From NCBI GenBank assembly GCA_025174535.1, contig JALBUN010000023.1, positions 3,038,001 through 3,102,000 on the forward strand: DNA of 64,000 nt, in the 5' to 3' direction. Position numbers and translations under genes: made by a program. Under the pieces are notes generated by a model that worked only from the letters and a program-made list of their open reading frames with translations, was not told where the DNA came from and ran no database searches. The stretch comes from Cantharellus purpuraceus (Eukaryota > Basidiomycota > Agaricomycetes > Cantharellales > Hydnaceae). Shown here in pieces: positions 45,629 to 57,562 of the stretch (position 1 is the first letter of the stretch; each line of letters begins with the position of its first letter).

Positions 45629-47219
45629 TTACAAGCGTGCTCGCCCACTGACGAGCGCTCCACCGTCTAGTATAAGATGTGTTCCTGTCACATGTGCAGA
45701 GCCTGGACCAGTAAAGAAAATCACTGCATAATATGAGCGTTACAGGTGTATTACGGCAAAGAATATAAAAGACCCTACCAGCACCCGCGATATCCCTTGG
45801 TTCTCCAACTCGACCTAGGTACAGAGCAAGTGACGCATATTAACGACCATATGTCAACAATCACAAAAAAAAAAAAAACTGTGCGCACCCATAGGCTGAT
45901 CCGCAACCAATGCGTCACCGAAGTGCTTGAAGCTAAATGCAGTCATCTTAGATGGGAAGAAACTAGGGAATTTCATAAGAGAGTATCAAACACAGAGTCG
46001 TTCAAACTTGCCCAGGACAGATCGCATTGACTCTATAAACATATATGTATCAGTGAACAACGTCTGTCAGTGATACAAAATCTATTACGTGATAAATCGG
46101 CTTGCAAGAGTTGACGCCAATATGCTTGTCAAATGGTTGACTGCATGACGGAACATTAGCCAGTCATCTAGCCAGGGGTATAAGAATTCGCACTTGCGGC
46201 TTTACTCGTGCTGTCTAGAGTTTTTCTCAGTGACAAGCTCCATAATCAAATCAAGAACAACGTACAGCTCCACACTCCGGTACCTTTGAGTGCAGCGGCT
46301 CCTTCCGCTGAAGTAGCTTTACTGGCCGTAGATGAAATGTTAATGACGCGACCAGGGTCATGATTCGTGGAATCCTTTGCCAGAAGTTCTGTTAATCTAT
46401 AAAAGTCATCCGATTTGAACACTCGGGGCTATCATGAAGGTTGGCAATTTACCCTTGAGTTACTGAACAAAGAATTTCAAGCTTTTGGGTGCACTTTGAT
46501 TGAGTGACCACATACCATAAAACATGCTCTTGACATTCAAGGCCATAATACGATCCCAGCCTTCTTTTTCCGGAAATCTAAATATGGGGCCCACCATTTG
46601 CGGTCATTTGGCATGGTCTAAGTACATGCACGTACTGGTCGTAGGGAGCAGCCCAAGTCGCTCCAGAATTATTAACTAAGATATGTATCTTGGACTCTTT
46701 TTGCTTGATAGTGTTGGTGAATTTGTCGCATCCCGCTTTGGACTTATCAGATCAACATGTTTGAGCTTGTTCAGAGTTACGAGAAAGCCAGAGATACACT
46801 GACACTAAGATCCGCGATTATGTATTCACAACTGCCTGGTCGTATCTTCTGCAGCCCTTCGGAAACCTACAATGCACAGTATGAGTGGACAAGAAAGTTC
46901 AGCTAATAGGGGCAAGCAACTACCGCTTTCAATTGCGACTCCTTTCTGGATGCAATATAGACCTTGGCACCATTCTGTACCAGTGCTGTGGTGATCATGG
47001 TGCCTATCCCCGATCCACCTCCGGTGACAACGGCTGCAATGAACCAGACGAGTTAGCATTTAAAGCCTTTGGGAACTTTTCATTAGTACTCACCAACCTT
47101 GTCCTTGACGTTGAATAGCGATGATAGGCTCAGATCTATACTGACGTTCCAGCACGTTTGATTGACGTTTGCAGAGCAAAAAATAAAAATAAAATAAAAA
47201 CTTGGAACGTACCTGACAT
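45629..47219 (-). CDS. Short-chain dehydrogenase/reductase (SDR)
   Basis: NAD(P)-dependent oxidoreductase of the classical SDR fold, read from many small exons. The start ATG at 47219 lies in a 7 bp first exon (47213-47219). In order: LFNVKDKVAVVTGGGSGIG (cofactor-binding TGxxxGIG, near 47000), VYIASRKESQLKA, ILVNNSGATWAAPYDQ (NNAG-like), GWDRIMALNVKSMFYG, RVINISSTASKATSAEGAA (catalytic Ser), YSTSKAAINHLTSILASTLA (catalytic YxxxK; the Tyr codon is split T|AC by an intron), then ITVNAICPG, FFPSKMTAFSF, GRVGEPRDIAGA and the usual end GSAHVTGTHLILDGGALVSG. Stop TAA at 45629-45631. All key residues are present. The pattern fits fungal SDRs close to the RhlG/3-oxoacyl reductase type; the substrate is unknown. 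Confidence 0.85.
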
Positions 47220-47591
47220 GGTGGTGACGGTCCAGTGTTACACTGATTCAATAAATAATTGTATGCGGTGCGGCCCCCGGGTTGCCTCTCACCGAAGCCG
47301 TCTCACGAGTCGGTTCCAGAACTTGTGTGTGCCCTTAAGTATATAACTGTGCTGTGAGAGGTTGCCTGTATGATGAATTACAAGTTGTACATGGCGTTGG
47401 ATATAGTTTTACTGGATACCATCTGTCACCGGCTGTCGTCCGTCAGTGTAGAAGCCAATAGCAGCCAAGCGCCCTACGCGATTCCCACGCTTCGGCTTTG
47501 CTAATTCATTGGACCCAATGCCGAACCACGCCCGGGTTCTATAAAGCTTAAGATTGGCGTCACCACCAGTAGAGTGAAAAGCCCTACTACA
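47220..47591. promoter_or_regulatory. Shared divergent promoter region, SDR and SLC41-like genes
   Basis: 372 bp between two divergent start codons. A TATAAA-like site (TTCTATAAAGC) at about 47537-47547 lies 45-55 bases before the plus-strand ATG. No other motif was assigned. Confidence 0.45.
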
Positions 47592-49508
47592 ATGGCAATT
47601 CGCGCCCAGAGGTCAATTGAATACCAGGCGCTAGCTGGTTTGCCAGAGCAGCTACCCATGTTCGACTTGAACGGTCACCACAACAAGCAGCACACCTCGG
47701 ACGATCATGATGATGTGGATAACGAAAGCGATGGCGGCGACCAGGGGGAAAGGACGCTTTTAGGCTCTGGGCGCAAGCAAAGCTATATCCCAGTGACAGG
47801 CCCTATGGAAGAAAGCACATGGCTCTTTGTGCGTGGGATTCTGCTCGAGGTCCGTCCCGTAGTTCTTGTGATGTTAGGGTTATTAAGAACACTGCTGTGA
47901 AGACAATTCCAACAACAGTGTTGATGACTGTGGGGTTGACGTTCACTGGCGAGCTTTTGCAACAAAGTGCTGTATGTAAGGAGCGTCTTCATCTCAACCT
48001 CTTGGTGACCTTTTCTAGGATTGGCGAGCGATGGAACGGGTCAACGAGCTCTATATTCTAATACCAATGCTCATTAGCCTCAAAGGGATAATTGAAATGA
48101 ACCTCTCTACTCGTCTTAGTACCTCTGTGAGTTTTCTATCACCGAGTCATGACTCCGCCCCTTCCATCCCATCTCATTATCCATTCTTGTCATTTTCAAG
48201 GCAAACATTGGAGATCTGGATGATCGGGCCACGCGTAGGGAGCTTCTGTTAGGGAATTTATGTCTACTACAAGTCCAGGCCGTACTTGCATCTACAGTGG
48301 CGGCCATATTGTCTTTTCTGCTCGGTTTCGTTATTTCGCCCGTTTCCGAGTCGCGTTCGTATCAATCACGGCTCCTGATGCATAAACGCCACACTCGATT
48401 TTTGGTTCAACGCGATACCCCTAAGTCAGGGCTGCGAGAGTTTGTAGTTTCCATCAAACATTGACGTCACATTTACATTTGGACAGATTTATTTTCCTGC
48501 TCTCGACCGCAACCGCATCCGCTTCTATTACTTCATTTGTTTTGGGCTCGTTCATGTGTGCGCTCATTCTCCTGTGTCGTCGCTGGCGCCGCGATCCTGG
48601 TGCGTCAGCTCAATTATTTGTACTCATGGTCGCCACTGAGTTCCAATGCCTCAGACAATATCACACCACCAATCGCATCCTGTCTTGGTGATCTTTTGAC
48701 TCTCTGTATTGTTGGTCTAGTAGCCTCCTTCCTTGTTCGTTCAATAGATTCCGCAATACCCTCCGTACTAGTGGTCCTATTGAGTATTGGTACTGTGTTC
48801 GCAGTGATGGGTACCTTGCGTAATGAGTCTGTGCGCGCCCTTATCTATATGGGCTGGACACCTCTGCTAGCTTCAATCGTTATCTCGTCCGGCACTGGTA
48901 TGGTCTTGGACCGCTTTGTAGACCAATACCAGGACTATGGGTTACTTTCCATAGTCCTAGGCGGTGAGTCATTCAATTCTCATTGTACTAGAAGATGAAC
49001 TAACTGACGATTCTGTGTGGCAGGACTTCCGGGCTCTGTTGGCTCTGTCCTTGTGTCTCGCCTTTCAACGTCACTTCACCTATCGGCGTCCAACGCATCT
49101 CATCATGCCGGTGATCAGTCTGCACAGGACACACGAATGTCTGTGACAATCATCACCCTGTTTCTTGTTACCCTGCCTGTGCTAGGGCTATTTCTCGCAT
49201 TCATCAGCGTATTTGGTTGGGCAAAGCTCCCGTTGCTTTTCATCGTTCTCTTCGTCGTTATATTCTGCTGCGCGGTATGTCGACCCCTATGCCTCGCTTG
49301 AGATGGCTTGATGAAGAGAGCGCAGGTGTACATCTCACTCCTCGTGTCCAAAGTATTGACCCTATACCTCTGGCGACGGGGTTTCGATCCAGACGTATAC
49401 GCCCTGGCAATACAGACATCCGTCGTAGATTTATTAGGGCAGCTTTTGCTCGTATTGTGCTTTGAGATAGCACAGGCACTCGGTGCCAATGTCAAAACCA
49501 AGTCATAA
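47592..49508 (+). CDS. SLC41/MgtE-type divalent cation (Mg) transporter
   Basis: Eight exons (47592-47849, 47903-47971, 48019-48126, 48201-48439, 48487-48599, 48655-48963, 49024-49274, 49326-49508) with consistent phase. The N-terminus is cytosolic, acidic and His-rich (NGHHNKQHTSDDHDDVDNES). Then come the two repeated MgtE-like membrane domains. Repeat one: VGLTFTGELLQQSA, IIEMNLSTRLSTSANIGDLD, RRELLLGNLCLLQVQAVLAS and DPDNITPPIASCLGDLLTL. Repeat two: LLSIVLGGLPGSVGSVLVSR, then GFDPDVYALAIQTSVVDLLG. These are the SLC41 signatures for the ion pore, with conserved acidic residues. By family it exports or exchanges Mg at the plasma or an organelle membrane. The first intron uses GTCCGT. Confidence 0.88.
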
Positions 49509-49662
49509 CACAAGACCATTAAAAAGATCCTGTGTCTTGGTGATTTAGGCTGTCATTAACTTATTTGGGTATTGTACGAACAAGCTAGTTTTTGGTCCAA
49601 GATTTGAATAATATCTAGATACTGCATCTAATGCCATTTTGTTACACGTCAATGTAACCTAA

Positions 49663-51944
49663 TCAGCCTACCATGCAAGAGGATGTTTCTTCATCTGAGT
49701 CACGGAACTCCCAGTCCAAGCCGCTCATGGACAATGTTTCTATATCTGAGTCAAGACAATCCCGATCAGACCATCTTTTAGCACGTTTTGGGATCATGCA
49801 AGTCGGTGTTCCTGCATCTGAGTCAAGGCGATCCCAAACAGACTCTCTTTTAGCACGTTTTGGGATCGTCGCAAATTCCCCACCACCGCCACTGGGCTTC
49901 CGCTTTTTACTTCGATGCAACTTTTCTGGTAAGGTATTTGAGGCGGTTGGTGTCTGTGGAGGTAGAAGGGCCACTGATAGCCCTGTGTAAAGTGGCAGAT
50001 TGTACTCTATAAACCGAAGAAGCACACAAGGTGCACGTAGCCTGCCGTTACGGTAAGCCGCCAGCACCGCATCTACAGATTCTTGGCCCTTTGTTTTGCT
50101 AATAGTTGTCTCACAGTATCTATGCTTGACCTTCAATTTACGTGTCAATGCTTAAAGTATATAGATCTGAGAATGAAGCAGACCTTTGAGTCAAGACCCT
50201 GCCACTCGTCGATGGTCAGATCCTCCACCTTCTGAAAATTGTATCTTCCTGCATAGAACATTTTTTTCGGCGCGAATTGGACAAATAATTCATGTGTCTC
50301 TTGGATGGCGAAAACATCCTTTTCATTTCCTAGACCAACAAACATATATCCGTCCTAATTAAATTAATATGACAACGATGGAACATGCAATCAAGAAGAG
50401 CTCACCCGGCCAGGACTTGAAGGTGCCCAAGGGTTATGGTCAAGATTTGGACACATGAACGACGTGATGCCGAACTGCTTCGCCAGCGATTTTTGCTTTC
50501 CGGTTGCAATTCTATACCATCATCAAGTCAATTGTAAGTCTATTGCAACGAACACCATGAAAGTTCAGATACCTACCGTACTTGCAAGGCTATCAGTCCA
50601 CCACCGAGGTGGTGATGCAAGAAGTGTCTGTTGAAGATAGTAGTTGTCTCGCGCTTTGGGATTGTGCGTAAATCACGTGGAAACGGCTCTGATGCCTTGA
50701 CCAGATCAGCAGCGCGAGACCGAGGTAGAGTCCGGGGCTCAAGAAGGGGCAGACCTTCGGGAAGGCACCGGGAGGGTTCCCTTTCTTGGTCTGGCTCCTC
50801 ATTATCAGACGAAACGATGTAAACACGCCGATGTCGATGAGAGCGACGTGGAGCTTTGCAACGCACGGCTTTATTCAGCGGCTTTTCGTCCTCGCTGCTA
50901 CTCACGGTAACCACTTCATGGTTCAACTTGTGTAATCCGTCAAATTTAGTGTCTAAAGAAGTAACGTGTTCATATTCCGAGGGCAACGCCTTTCAATGTT
51001 CTCAATGATGTAAAGGTAGAGAGATCCGTGAAGCACACACTTTCTCAGCCTCTAGGCACCTTGTACAGACAGGGTTATCAACTCTTGGCGGTGCTTGACT
51101 CTGGCTATTTAAGGACTCCATATCCTTTAACAGCTGCCGATTGGTGGCATCGAGTTCCTGCAATCGCTGATCTTGGCGAGCAGTGTCTTCAGAGTGGCGA
51201 GCGATCTGAGCCCTTAGATCAACCTGGGCGGCTCGGAGTTCTTGGATGATCCGCAAACCCTCCTGCTCTCTCTGAAGCACGATATCGCGCTCCGTGACAA
51301 GTGCCTGGAACTGGAAACACGCCGATAGTGAGAAATTGACGAGGCCTTCTACACTTACTCTTCCTTACTTCTTTTAGCTGTGCATCCCGCTCCTCGGTGA
51401 GCACCTTGACCTAAAAAAACTCGTCGATAATGAGAAATATATATGGACTCCTACGTTGTTTGTCCTTACTTCTTTTAGCTGTGCATCGCGCTCCTCAGTA
51501 AGCGCCTTGACCTAAAAACTCGTCAATAATAAGAAATATATATGGACTCCTACGTTGTTTCGCCCTTACTTCTTTTAGCTGGGATTCACACTCAGTTTTC
51601 AACTTCGAGATTCCCTCGTGCTGTGACTTTTGTAACTTCTCATCAAGTCGGGCAGTCTCATAAGCTTGGCTCTGAGAAGCCACATTCAAGTCAGTAATGG
51701 GCTAATCTGCATCATATGCTGATATGGGTGAAAGTAAGTCACTGACATCCAACCTCAGCCGGGCTATTTCAGCTTTCAAACCCTTCTCAAGAAGGATTCT
51801 TCTGGTGAGTTCCTCCAGAGTACTGGAGCGAAAATCCGTTGATAGACCAAATGTGGTGTTGCAACGAGAGTTGTCATCTGTCCAACGTCGAAGTTCGTGT
51901 AGGACCTTTAAAAGGTAATCGTCTTCGTCGTGCGGCTCGTACAT
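49663..51944 (-). CDS. Coiled-coil protein with C-terminal DUF6697 domain
   Basis: Starts at 51944 (MYEPHDEDDYLLKVLHELRR). Small exons encode a coiled coil (LEELTRRILLEKGLKAEIAR, ETARLDEKLQKSQHEGISKL, two copies of LTEERDAQLKEVR, then REQEGLRIIQELRAAQVDLR) with a CxxC motif (NPVCTRCLEAEKVC). A basic, Ser-rich middle follows (about 50986-50573; SSSEDEKPLNKAV, RRSHRHRRVYIVSSD). The C-terminal domain has MFVGLGNEKDVFAIQETHEL, YAGRYNFQKVEDLTIDEW, VKHRYCETTISKTKG and GRLRAPCVLLRFIEYNLPLY, a pattern of agaricomycete DUF6697 proteins. It ends in short repeats (PKRAKR...DSD). Function unknown; the composition suggests a nuclear protein. Stop TGA at 49663-49665. Confidence 0.75.
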
Positions 51945-51985
51945 TACAAGGTGACCGCGGCGCGTGACAGCGCGGAAGCAAACCT
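51945..51985. promoter_or_regulatory. 41 bp divergent start-to-start gap
   Basis: The ATG of the DUF6697 gene (complement, 51942-51944) and the ATG of the Rpa34 gene (51986-51988) are separated by only 41 bases (GGTGACCGCGGCGCGTGACA in the centre). Transcription of each gene must start inside the gap or inside the neighbour's coding part. Confidence 0.8.
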
Positions 51986-52977
51986 ATGCCTTCGCCTTCC
52001 TCTGTCTCGGCTGGAAAGCCCAAGCAAAAGAAGAAAAATAAAGACAAAAGCAAATCGAAAGAGAACCCTCTAGTGCAAGCCACTGCATCAAACCCTGGGG
52101 AAGGCCATGAAAGAAGCGAAGGCATCAATGCAAACTGGGCTTACCAGCCTCCACACGGAATGATAGTTTTGGACACATCCCAAGTAGACGTTGACTTTGA
52201 TTGGGACTCTTTAAGAGATGATGAAAATAAGGAGATATGGATGGTGCGGGTTCCCCAAGGGGTGAGTTCAAATCCGGGCGAGTTCGCAAAATGACACCAG
52301 CCCTTGCAGTTCAAAACAAAGCTGCTGGACGGTTTAGAAGTCCAGCAACCCCTAGCTGCTCCCGGAACCAAACTATCGACACTCGAACGTAAACACGCCA
52401 AATTCGATGTTTGGTCGGTCGAGCATTCCAACGACATGGATAAGGATGACGGACAACCACCCAGGGGTGAAGAACTCAAAAAACTCTCATGTTTACTGCC
52501 TCGTAAGAGGAAGAATGGGAAGTTTTATCTCGGTTCGTACATTCGTGCATCTTTGTCTGAACGAGTCTAATACGCTGCAACCCGATCACAGCTCCCAAGC
52601 TGATTTCGCAGCATATTATTGTCACGCACTCTCCCGCAGTACCCAACGTTGACCATTCAGCCAACCCGACACCCTCGACGCGAGATCCCGTTCCCAAACA
52701 TCTCCTGACGCATCGATTCTTACCATTCGGTGCTTCGGCAACGACAGATGGAATTCAGCGCTCTGCCGGACCAATGGATGTTGATATACCATATGAATCC
52801 GTTGAACAAGGAGAGGATGACAATGGGGCGGCGAAGCCACCTCTACCTGTTGAGCATAAGCGGACTAAGAAATCCAAACATGACCAGTCCCCAAAGACAG
52901 CGACAGGCAAGAGGAAGAGTGCCATCAGCGGTGAAAGCGAATTACCCACACGCAAGCCGAAGAAGTTGAAGGTTTGA
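51986..52977 (+). CDS. RPA34: RNA polymerase I subunit Rpa34 (A34.5-like)
   Basis: 297 aa from three exons (51986-52261, 52301-52532, 52592-52977). The N-terminus is Lys-rich (KPKQKKKNKDKSKSK). The core has DWDSLRDDENKEIWMVRVPQ, the family opening strand, then FKTKLLDGLEVQQ, FDVWSVEHSNDMDKDDGQPP and ELKKLSCLLPRKRKNGKFYL, continuing APKLISQHIIVTHS. The tail is basic and low-complexity (HKRTKKSKHDQSPK, RKPKKLKV), as in yeast A34.5, where it helps Pol I transcription of rDNA in the nucleolus together with A49. The assignment rests on the IWMVRVPQG motif and the overall layout rather than long identity. The first intron is short (39 bp). Confidence 0.68.
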
Positions 52978-53117
52978 TTGTGTTTACGAGACAGAATATA
53001 TGATTGTTGTTTCCGAACACAGTTTATACACAAGCCCCACCCAAATTGCTTCGATACACTAGTATACAGGCTGAGGGTACTCCGTCAAGAAACAAATGCA
53101 CACTGTAATGTCCTGTC

Positions 53118-55289
53118 TCAACCGCCCTTCATCTTCGTCTCTGGCATCTCGATACCTTTGTAAATACTCTCGGCAGGCGACCCATACAACGAACCTGGCC
53201 TTTCTCTCTGCTTTACGTCCAAACACGGTTGCACCATGTCCACGAATCGCTGTCTAGTCAAGATCATGCCGTCCAGCTCATCATCTATGTCAATCTTGGT
53301 GTCCTCTCCCCGCTCTAGTCCCCATGCAGCAGGGTGGATATTCGGTGGCGGCACAAAAGGTCCATCCGGTACAACATGTGCACCACCACCTGCACCACCA
53401 CTTTTCTTTTTCTTCTTCGCCTGCTTGGGCATGTCACGCCGCTGGAGCTGGTTGTATTTTGCCAAGATGGACCTCTCAAGAGCACCTGTGTGCTCCTCGA
53501 ACTCGTTTCGTGCAAGCCGGCTCTTGGCGATTTCGCACAATCGTCGTCGTCGAGCCTTGTTGACCGTAATTTGCTTACGGAGTTCTCTTTGACACTGGCG
53601 GAGCTCTGCAGCTAGTGGATCATCTGCGCTTTTCGCGTAATCAGGCTTTGGGCATGAACGTCAGCGCGTTAAAACTTGAAATGATGCTTCACGCGCACCT
53701 CCTCATCACCAAGCAATCCTATTGACCGCAGCTCCTTCATCAGCCGTTCCTGCATGTCTTGTACATTGACCTTTGGCGGCTGCTTGTCGCCCTCAAACGG
53801 CTTGAGCTTGCCTATTCGCTCGTCCACCAACGTCGGGTTGATCATTTTTGATTCGCCGTTCCCAGTGGGCTTTACGCCCCCGATAGCAGCAGGTTTACCA
53901 TCTGCTAAAACCGGGACAGGCAACATTGCACTCAGCAATCGCTCATGCACAGGACCTAAGGTGTGCCCCTTGTCGTGAGATGTAAGATCAGCGTCGTGCA
54001 AAGTTGACGGATCCCATTTTGGTAAGGATGCGGTTGTGGGGGTTGGCTTCGAGGGGCCCGCAATGGGCAAGTATCGCCCATTATCTTCATCATCCCAGAC
54101 TTCAGTGTAATGTCGACCAAGCGGAGGGGTCGCAAAAGGTGTCTCTTCATCTCCATCCCATTCAAGTAGACCTACGTCTTCTTCTCGGATGGGTCGCAGC
54201 CACGGATCCAGGTAAGTCCAGAAGGTAGCGACTGCAGTCTGCGGTGGAGGCTTGAGTTTGCTGAAATCTTCCGTTACTTGCTTGGGATTCGAAGGACCAG
54301 GCGTGGGTGGCGGTGCAGGTACAGGGCGTTGCGGAATATGCTGTACGTGACGAGGAAGGGCGAAGGATGCTACTGGTGTAGAATGCGGCAGATGTAAGCC
54401 AGATGAAGAATGACCAGGCTATGGCAACGGAAGGACAATCAGAAATGAGAAGAGTACTTAGAAACATTGCAAGACCTTTGATGGGCTCTTCTGTTTATAA
54501 TGGTTGATGGAGGGGTCTGGAGAGCGCTTGACCTTCTTGTGCCGTTCTGGGCAAAACGATAAACACGAGTCTTGGCTACTTGTTCACTGACGCACCAGCA
54601 GGCTCCTCAACATCACTGTCATCATTTTCCCGCTTCCGCTTTTTCTTCTTGACCTCCCTGTAAGCTGTGAGACAAGCAACAATTTATATCAGATAAGAGA
54701 GCCCACTTCTTCTTTTCCTTCTCAATAGATGCTACCCGATCCTTTTCTTTCTTCAGCTTGTCTTTGATGGTGGAGGATCCAGAACCTGAAGCCACTGGAG
54801 AGAACTTCTTTACCCCAGGCAGCGTCTGTTGCAGAGCGCCCTTTGGTTGAGTGGTATTCGAACCGTGAAATGACTTGACGCCATAGCCACCAGGAGGAAT
54901 TGAAGATGGTGTTGACGAAGGTGCTGACGGAATATGAGGGTCAGGTGTATCTGTGGCACAAGCGATGATCAAGACCACCACATCGGTACATAAGCCACCA
55001 AGCAGTGCAGATATCCACACGCACCGGTAGCTTCTCTCTTGATCTTCACCTTATCTTTCAGCTTTCCCTTATCCCTTTCCTTATCCTTAAACCGGCGATG
55101 TAAACCGTCGAGAATCTTCAAATCATTCTCGGCCTTTTTCTGTCTAGCCAGATTCTTATTCTTCAGATTCTTCAGTTCTTCTTCGAGGGACAGGAGGTCA
55201 TCAACAGGAGGTACGGAGATAGGTGGATTTGTGAGTAGTTGTGATCGCAGAGCAGCAACGGATGGGTATGGCGTGAAGAGCGGCGCCAT
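53118..55289 (-). CDS. ADA3: SAGA/ADA complex subunit Ada3 (Ngg1)
   Basis: Start chosen at the ATG 55287-55289 (MAPLFTPYPSVAALRSQL). An N-terminal coiled coil follows (LSLEEELKNLKNKNLARQKK, FKDKERDKGKLKDKVKIKRE), then a linker (KSFHGSNTTQPKGALQQTLP, KDKLKKEKDRVASIEKEKKK, KKKKRKRENDDSDVEEPAGA). The C-terminal Ada3 domain has MQERLMKELRSIGLLGDEE, then DPLAAELRQCQRELRKQITV, ARRRRLCEIAKSRLARNEFE and LERSILAKYNQLQRRDM, matching the HAT subunit 3 domain. Ada3 bridges Gcn5-Ada2 to SAGA for histone acetylation. A Lys/Gly/Ala insert and a last block (DELDGMILTRQRFVDMVQPC) extend the C-terminus. At least six introns. It is convergent with Rpa34, 140 bp between stops. Confidence 0.82.
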
Positions 55290-55529
55290 GGCTGGGAAGT
55301 CACGAAGAAGCCGCAATATCTATGAGTGGCAAAAATGTATGTCAGTGTAATTGTAGGGTATCGCTATATGAGAACGCGTCTGAGAGGCGTTGCTTGCGTG
55401 AACGGGACGCCTGACACTATAACACAATCACAGTCGGCATTCTGAGTTTACGTAAGCGGCCGTGAGGCGCTCAACTTTATACACCGACGAGTGACTTATT
55501 CAACCGATCATAAACGTAGCTTATCAACT

Positions 55530-56614
55530 CTATGAAGTACCGTGTATGGGGCTTGCGTACAGCTTCCACCAGTCCCTCTCAACCGCCAAGCAGGTCTTGG
55601 CGTAGGAGACACAACAGCATGTGCTCAGCGCTGCCCACGTCCATAAAATGACCCAGGAAGCACCGATGTAGACCTCGGCAGGGGTGATGAGTATGAGTGT
55701 GAGCTCAACACTGACCATAAGCAAACCACTGCAGCCGAGAATACGCCCCACATCCCTCACCAGATATCGGAAGAGAGGCGAGGATGACCATCGTTCAGCG
55801 AGCCGATCACGATATTGTGCGCCTCCCCCGCCGTCCACGGCCGTCAGATCTTCTATACTGCCAGTTTCGAGAGTCGATGACTCGTAGTCGGGGAATAGAT
55901 AGAAGACTTACATATAATAAACCGCAGGACGGAATTGGGCGCCTTTCGGAACTGAGGAGATCCGACAAGGCTGAAGAAATTTCCAAGTAGCCAGAAGATC
56001 GAAGATAAGGAGTTGAAGGCAAACCTCAGAGAAGAGGATGGGGGGGGCAAGTGCGAACAGTTTGTAGGAGTCCATTACCCCTGCGACTGCGTATACGGAT
56101 GTCATGAGCAAGACACCAAATACTAGGTACAGTCATTGTCAGTTACTATTTCCAATACGGACGGAATAGCCGACATACGAAATTGCCACTGGAAAAAATC
56201 CCAGGTGAAGCGGCCTCGATTGCGTGGCGAACGCTCCCCGTCCCGCCGTTTCAACTGCCATAGTCTGTATGGAAATTGAAGGAGCGTTGGAGTCATTGGG
56301 ATTTGAGAGATGTTGAGTATAAAATCGGTTGAGTAATCCACTGAAGCATCTTAGAAATAAGTCTCCAGTCTAGGGGTATGGCAGATATCTTCACCATGGC
56401 GTAAAACATAGAAGATTGTGACCGGGAGGATGGTGTTCACAAAAACGATGACAGACCAGGTTAACACTAGAGCTTTTTTCTTCGATTCTATTGGGTATTG
56501 TAGTAATGGCGGACCCGTTGCAGAGGTGTAAGGTTGCGTTGAGTTGTCGTGTTTTTCGGAATTCATGGCGGCCATTACCATAGGGTTTGGTGAGTAGAAA
56601 TGGGGGCGTTCCAT
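55530..56614 (-). CDS. Multi-TM fungal membrane protein, unknown
   Basis: Start at 56614 (MERPHFYSPNPMVMAAMNSE), stop TAG at 55530-55532. Hydrophobic segments: LVLTWSVIVFVNTILPVTIF, VFGVLLMTSVYAVAGVMDSY, LFALAPPILFSEVCLQLLIF, and near the C-terminus GCSGLLMVSVELTLILITPA and ASWVILWTWAALSTCCC. Conserved polar blocks between them: YRLWQLKRRDGERSPRNRGR with FTWDFFQWQF, RISSVPKGAQFRPAVYY, and DLTAVDGGGGAQYRDRLAER. I recognise this as a widespread fungal family of integral membrane proteins with the DGGGG and PKGxxxRP signatures, but no function is known to me. About four introns. Confidence 0.7.
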
Positions 56615-57562
56615 GGCTGATTTATCGTGTAATATCGGATTAACTCGCCATTATAAGGGTAGTAAAGCAGCTAAGATGGAGAAGGCGTCGTCGATTGAGT
56701 GGCAGTTGTAATTGACGTGATAGCTATACCACGCACCGATAGAAAGACGCCGCACAATTTCGTAAGTAACGAACGACACATCCACTATTAACGTGTCTAT
56801 ACGCACCAGAGTAAAGGAGATTCAGCGTGGGTGTCGCACTAGTTTTTCCTTATATACCGGCACAATGCAAGCCAGCCCTCTGACTGGGCCATTCTAGGCG
56901 CACACTACTTCCGCTCTTGGGCATTAAATTCTGAAAGTTTAAATTACCGCCTAGCTGGGATTTGGCTACTAAGGAGAACGGCGCCTGACAGGCTATAGAC
57001 GCAATCGAGGGTCATGAATATAAAAGGACCTGATGAGGCTTGATGAGGCTGCTAGATCGTAAGGTGCAACCGTCCGCGACTACACTGCCTCCAAAGGCGG
57101 GTTTGATATATTGAGGCTTGATCAATCATCTTCCTCTCGCCAAGATCATTCAGCCACTCTAAAGCGTGGCAAATCCAAAGGCAGATTGTGGCGATGTCTT
57201 AGACTCAGACCAACGCAAACATGGTCTTCATATTGATTAGCAGTAGCTTAGATATTAGGGCAATTCAGATCAATTGGACGCTACCATGCTTACCCAGAGC
57301 GGAGCATTCTCAAAAAGGCTGAAAACAGTTCCCGAATGCTTGAGTTGATACCTACAAGAACCCTGAAAGTCACTCTCTGCCGCACAATCCCGAAAAGCGA
57401 CGGAACCCTCACCCAGAGCAAGTTGGCCACATGATCGGGGGGCATATGAAAGACAGCCCGAGGTTATCGCGTGTAAAACGCGTCGATGTCAGTGCCAAGA
57501 TATTGCCCACGTGACAAACACGTGATACCACGAGCGGCTTGACTGTCAAGTTCATCTGTCCC
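56615..57562. other. Divergent intergenic region, no gene seen
   Basis: 948 bp without a useful reading frame. It contains a short duplication (TGATGAGGCT twice at 57030-57050). Probably the promoters of both flanking genes. Confidence 0.5.

Noticed and set aside
47574..47591. Six-residue longer N-terminus of the Mg transporter
   Set aside because: It would begin at GTG; the ATG at 47592 is used instead.
55314..55316. Longer N-terminus for Ada3 starting at TTG
   Set aside because: Not an ATG; the in-frame ATG at 55287-55289 is a normal start.
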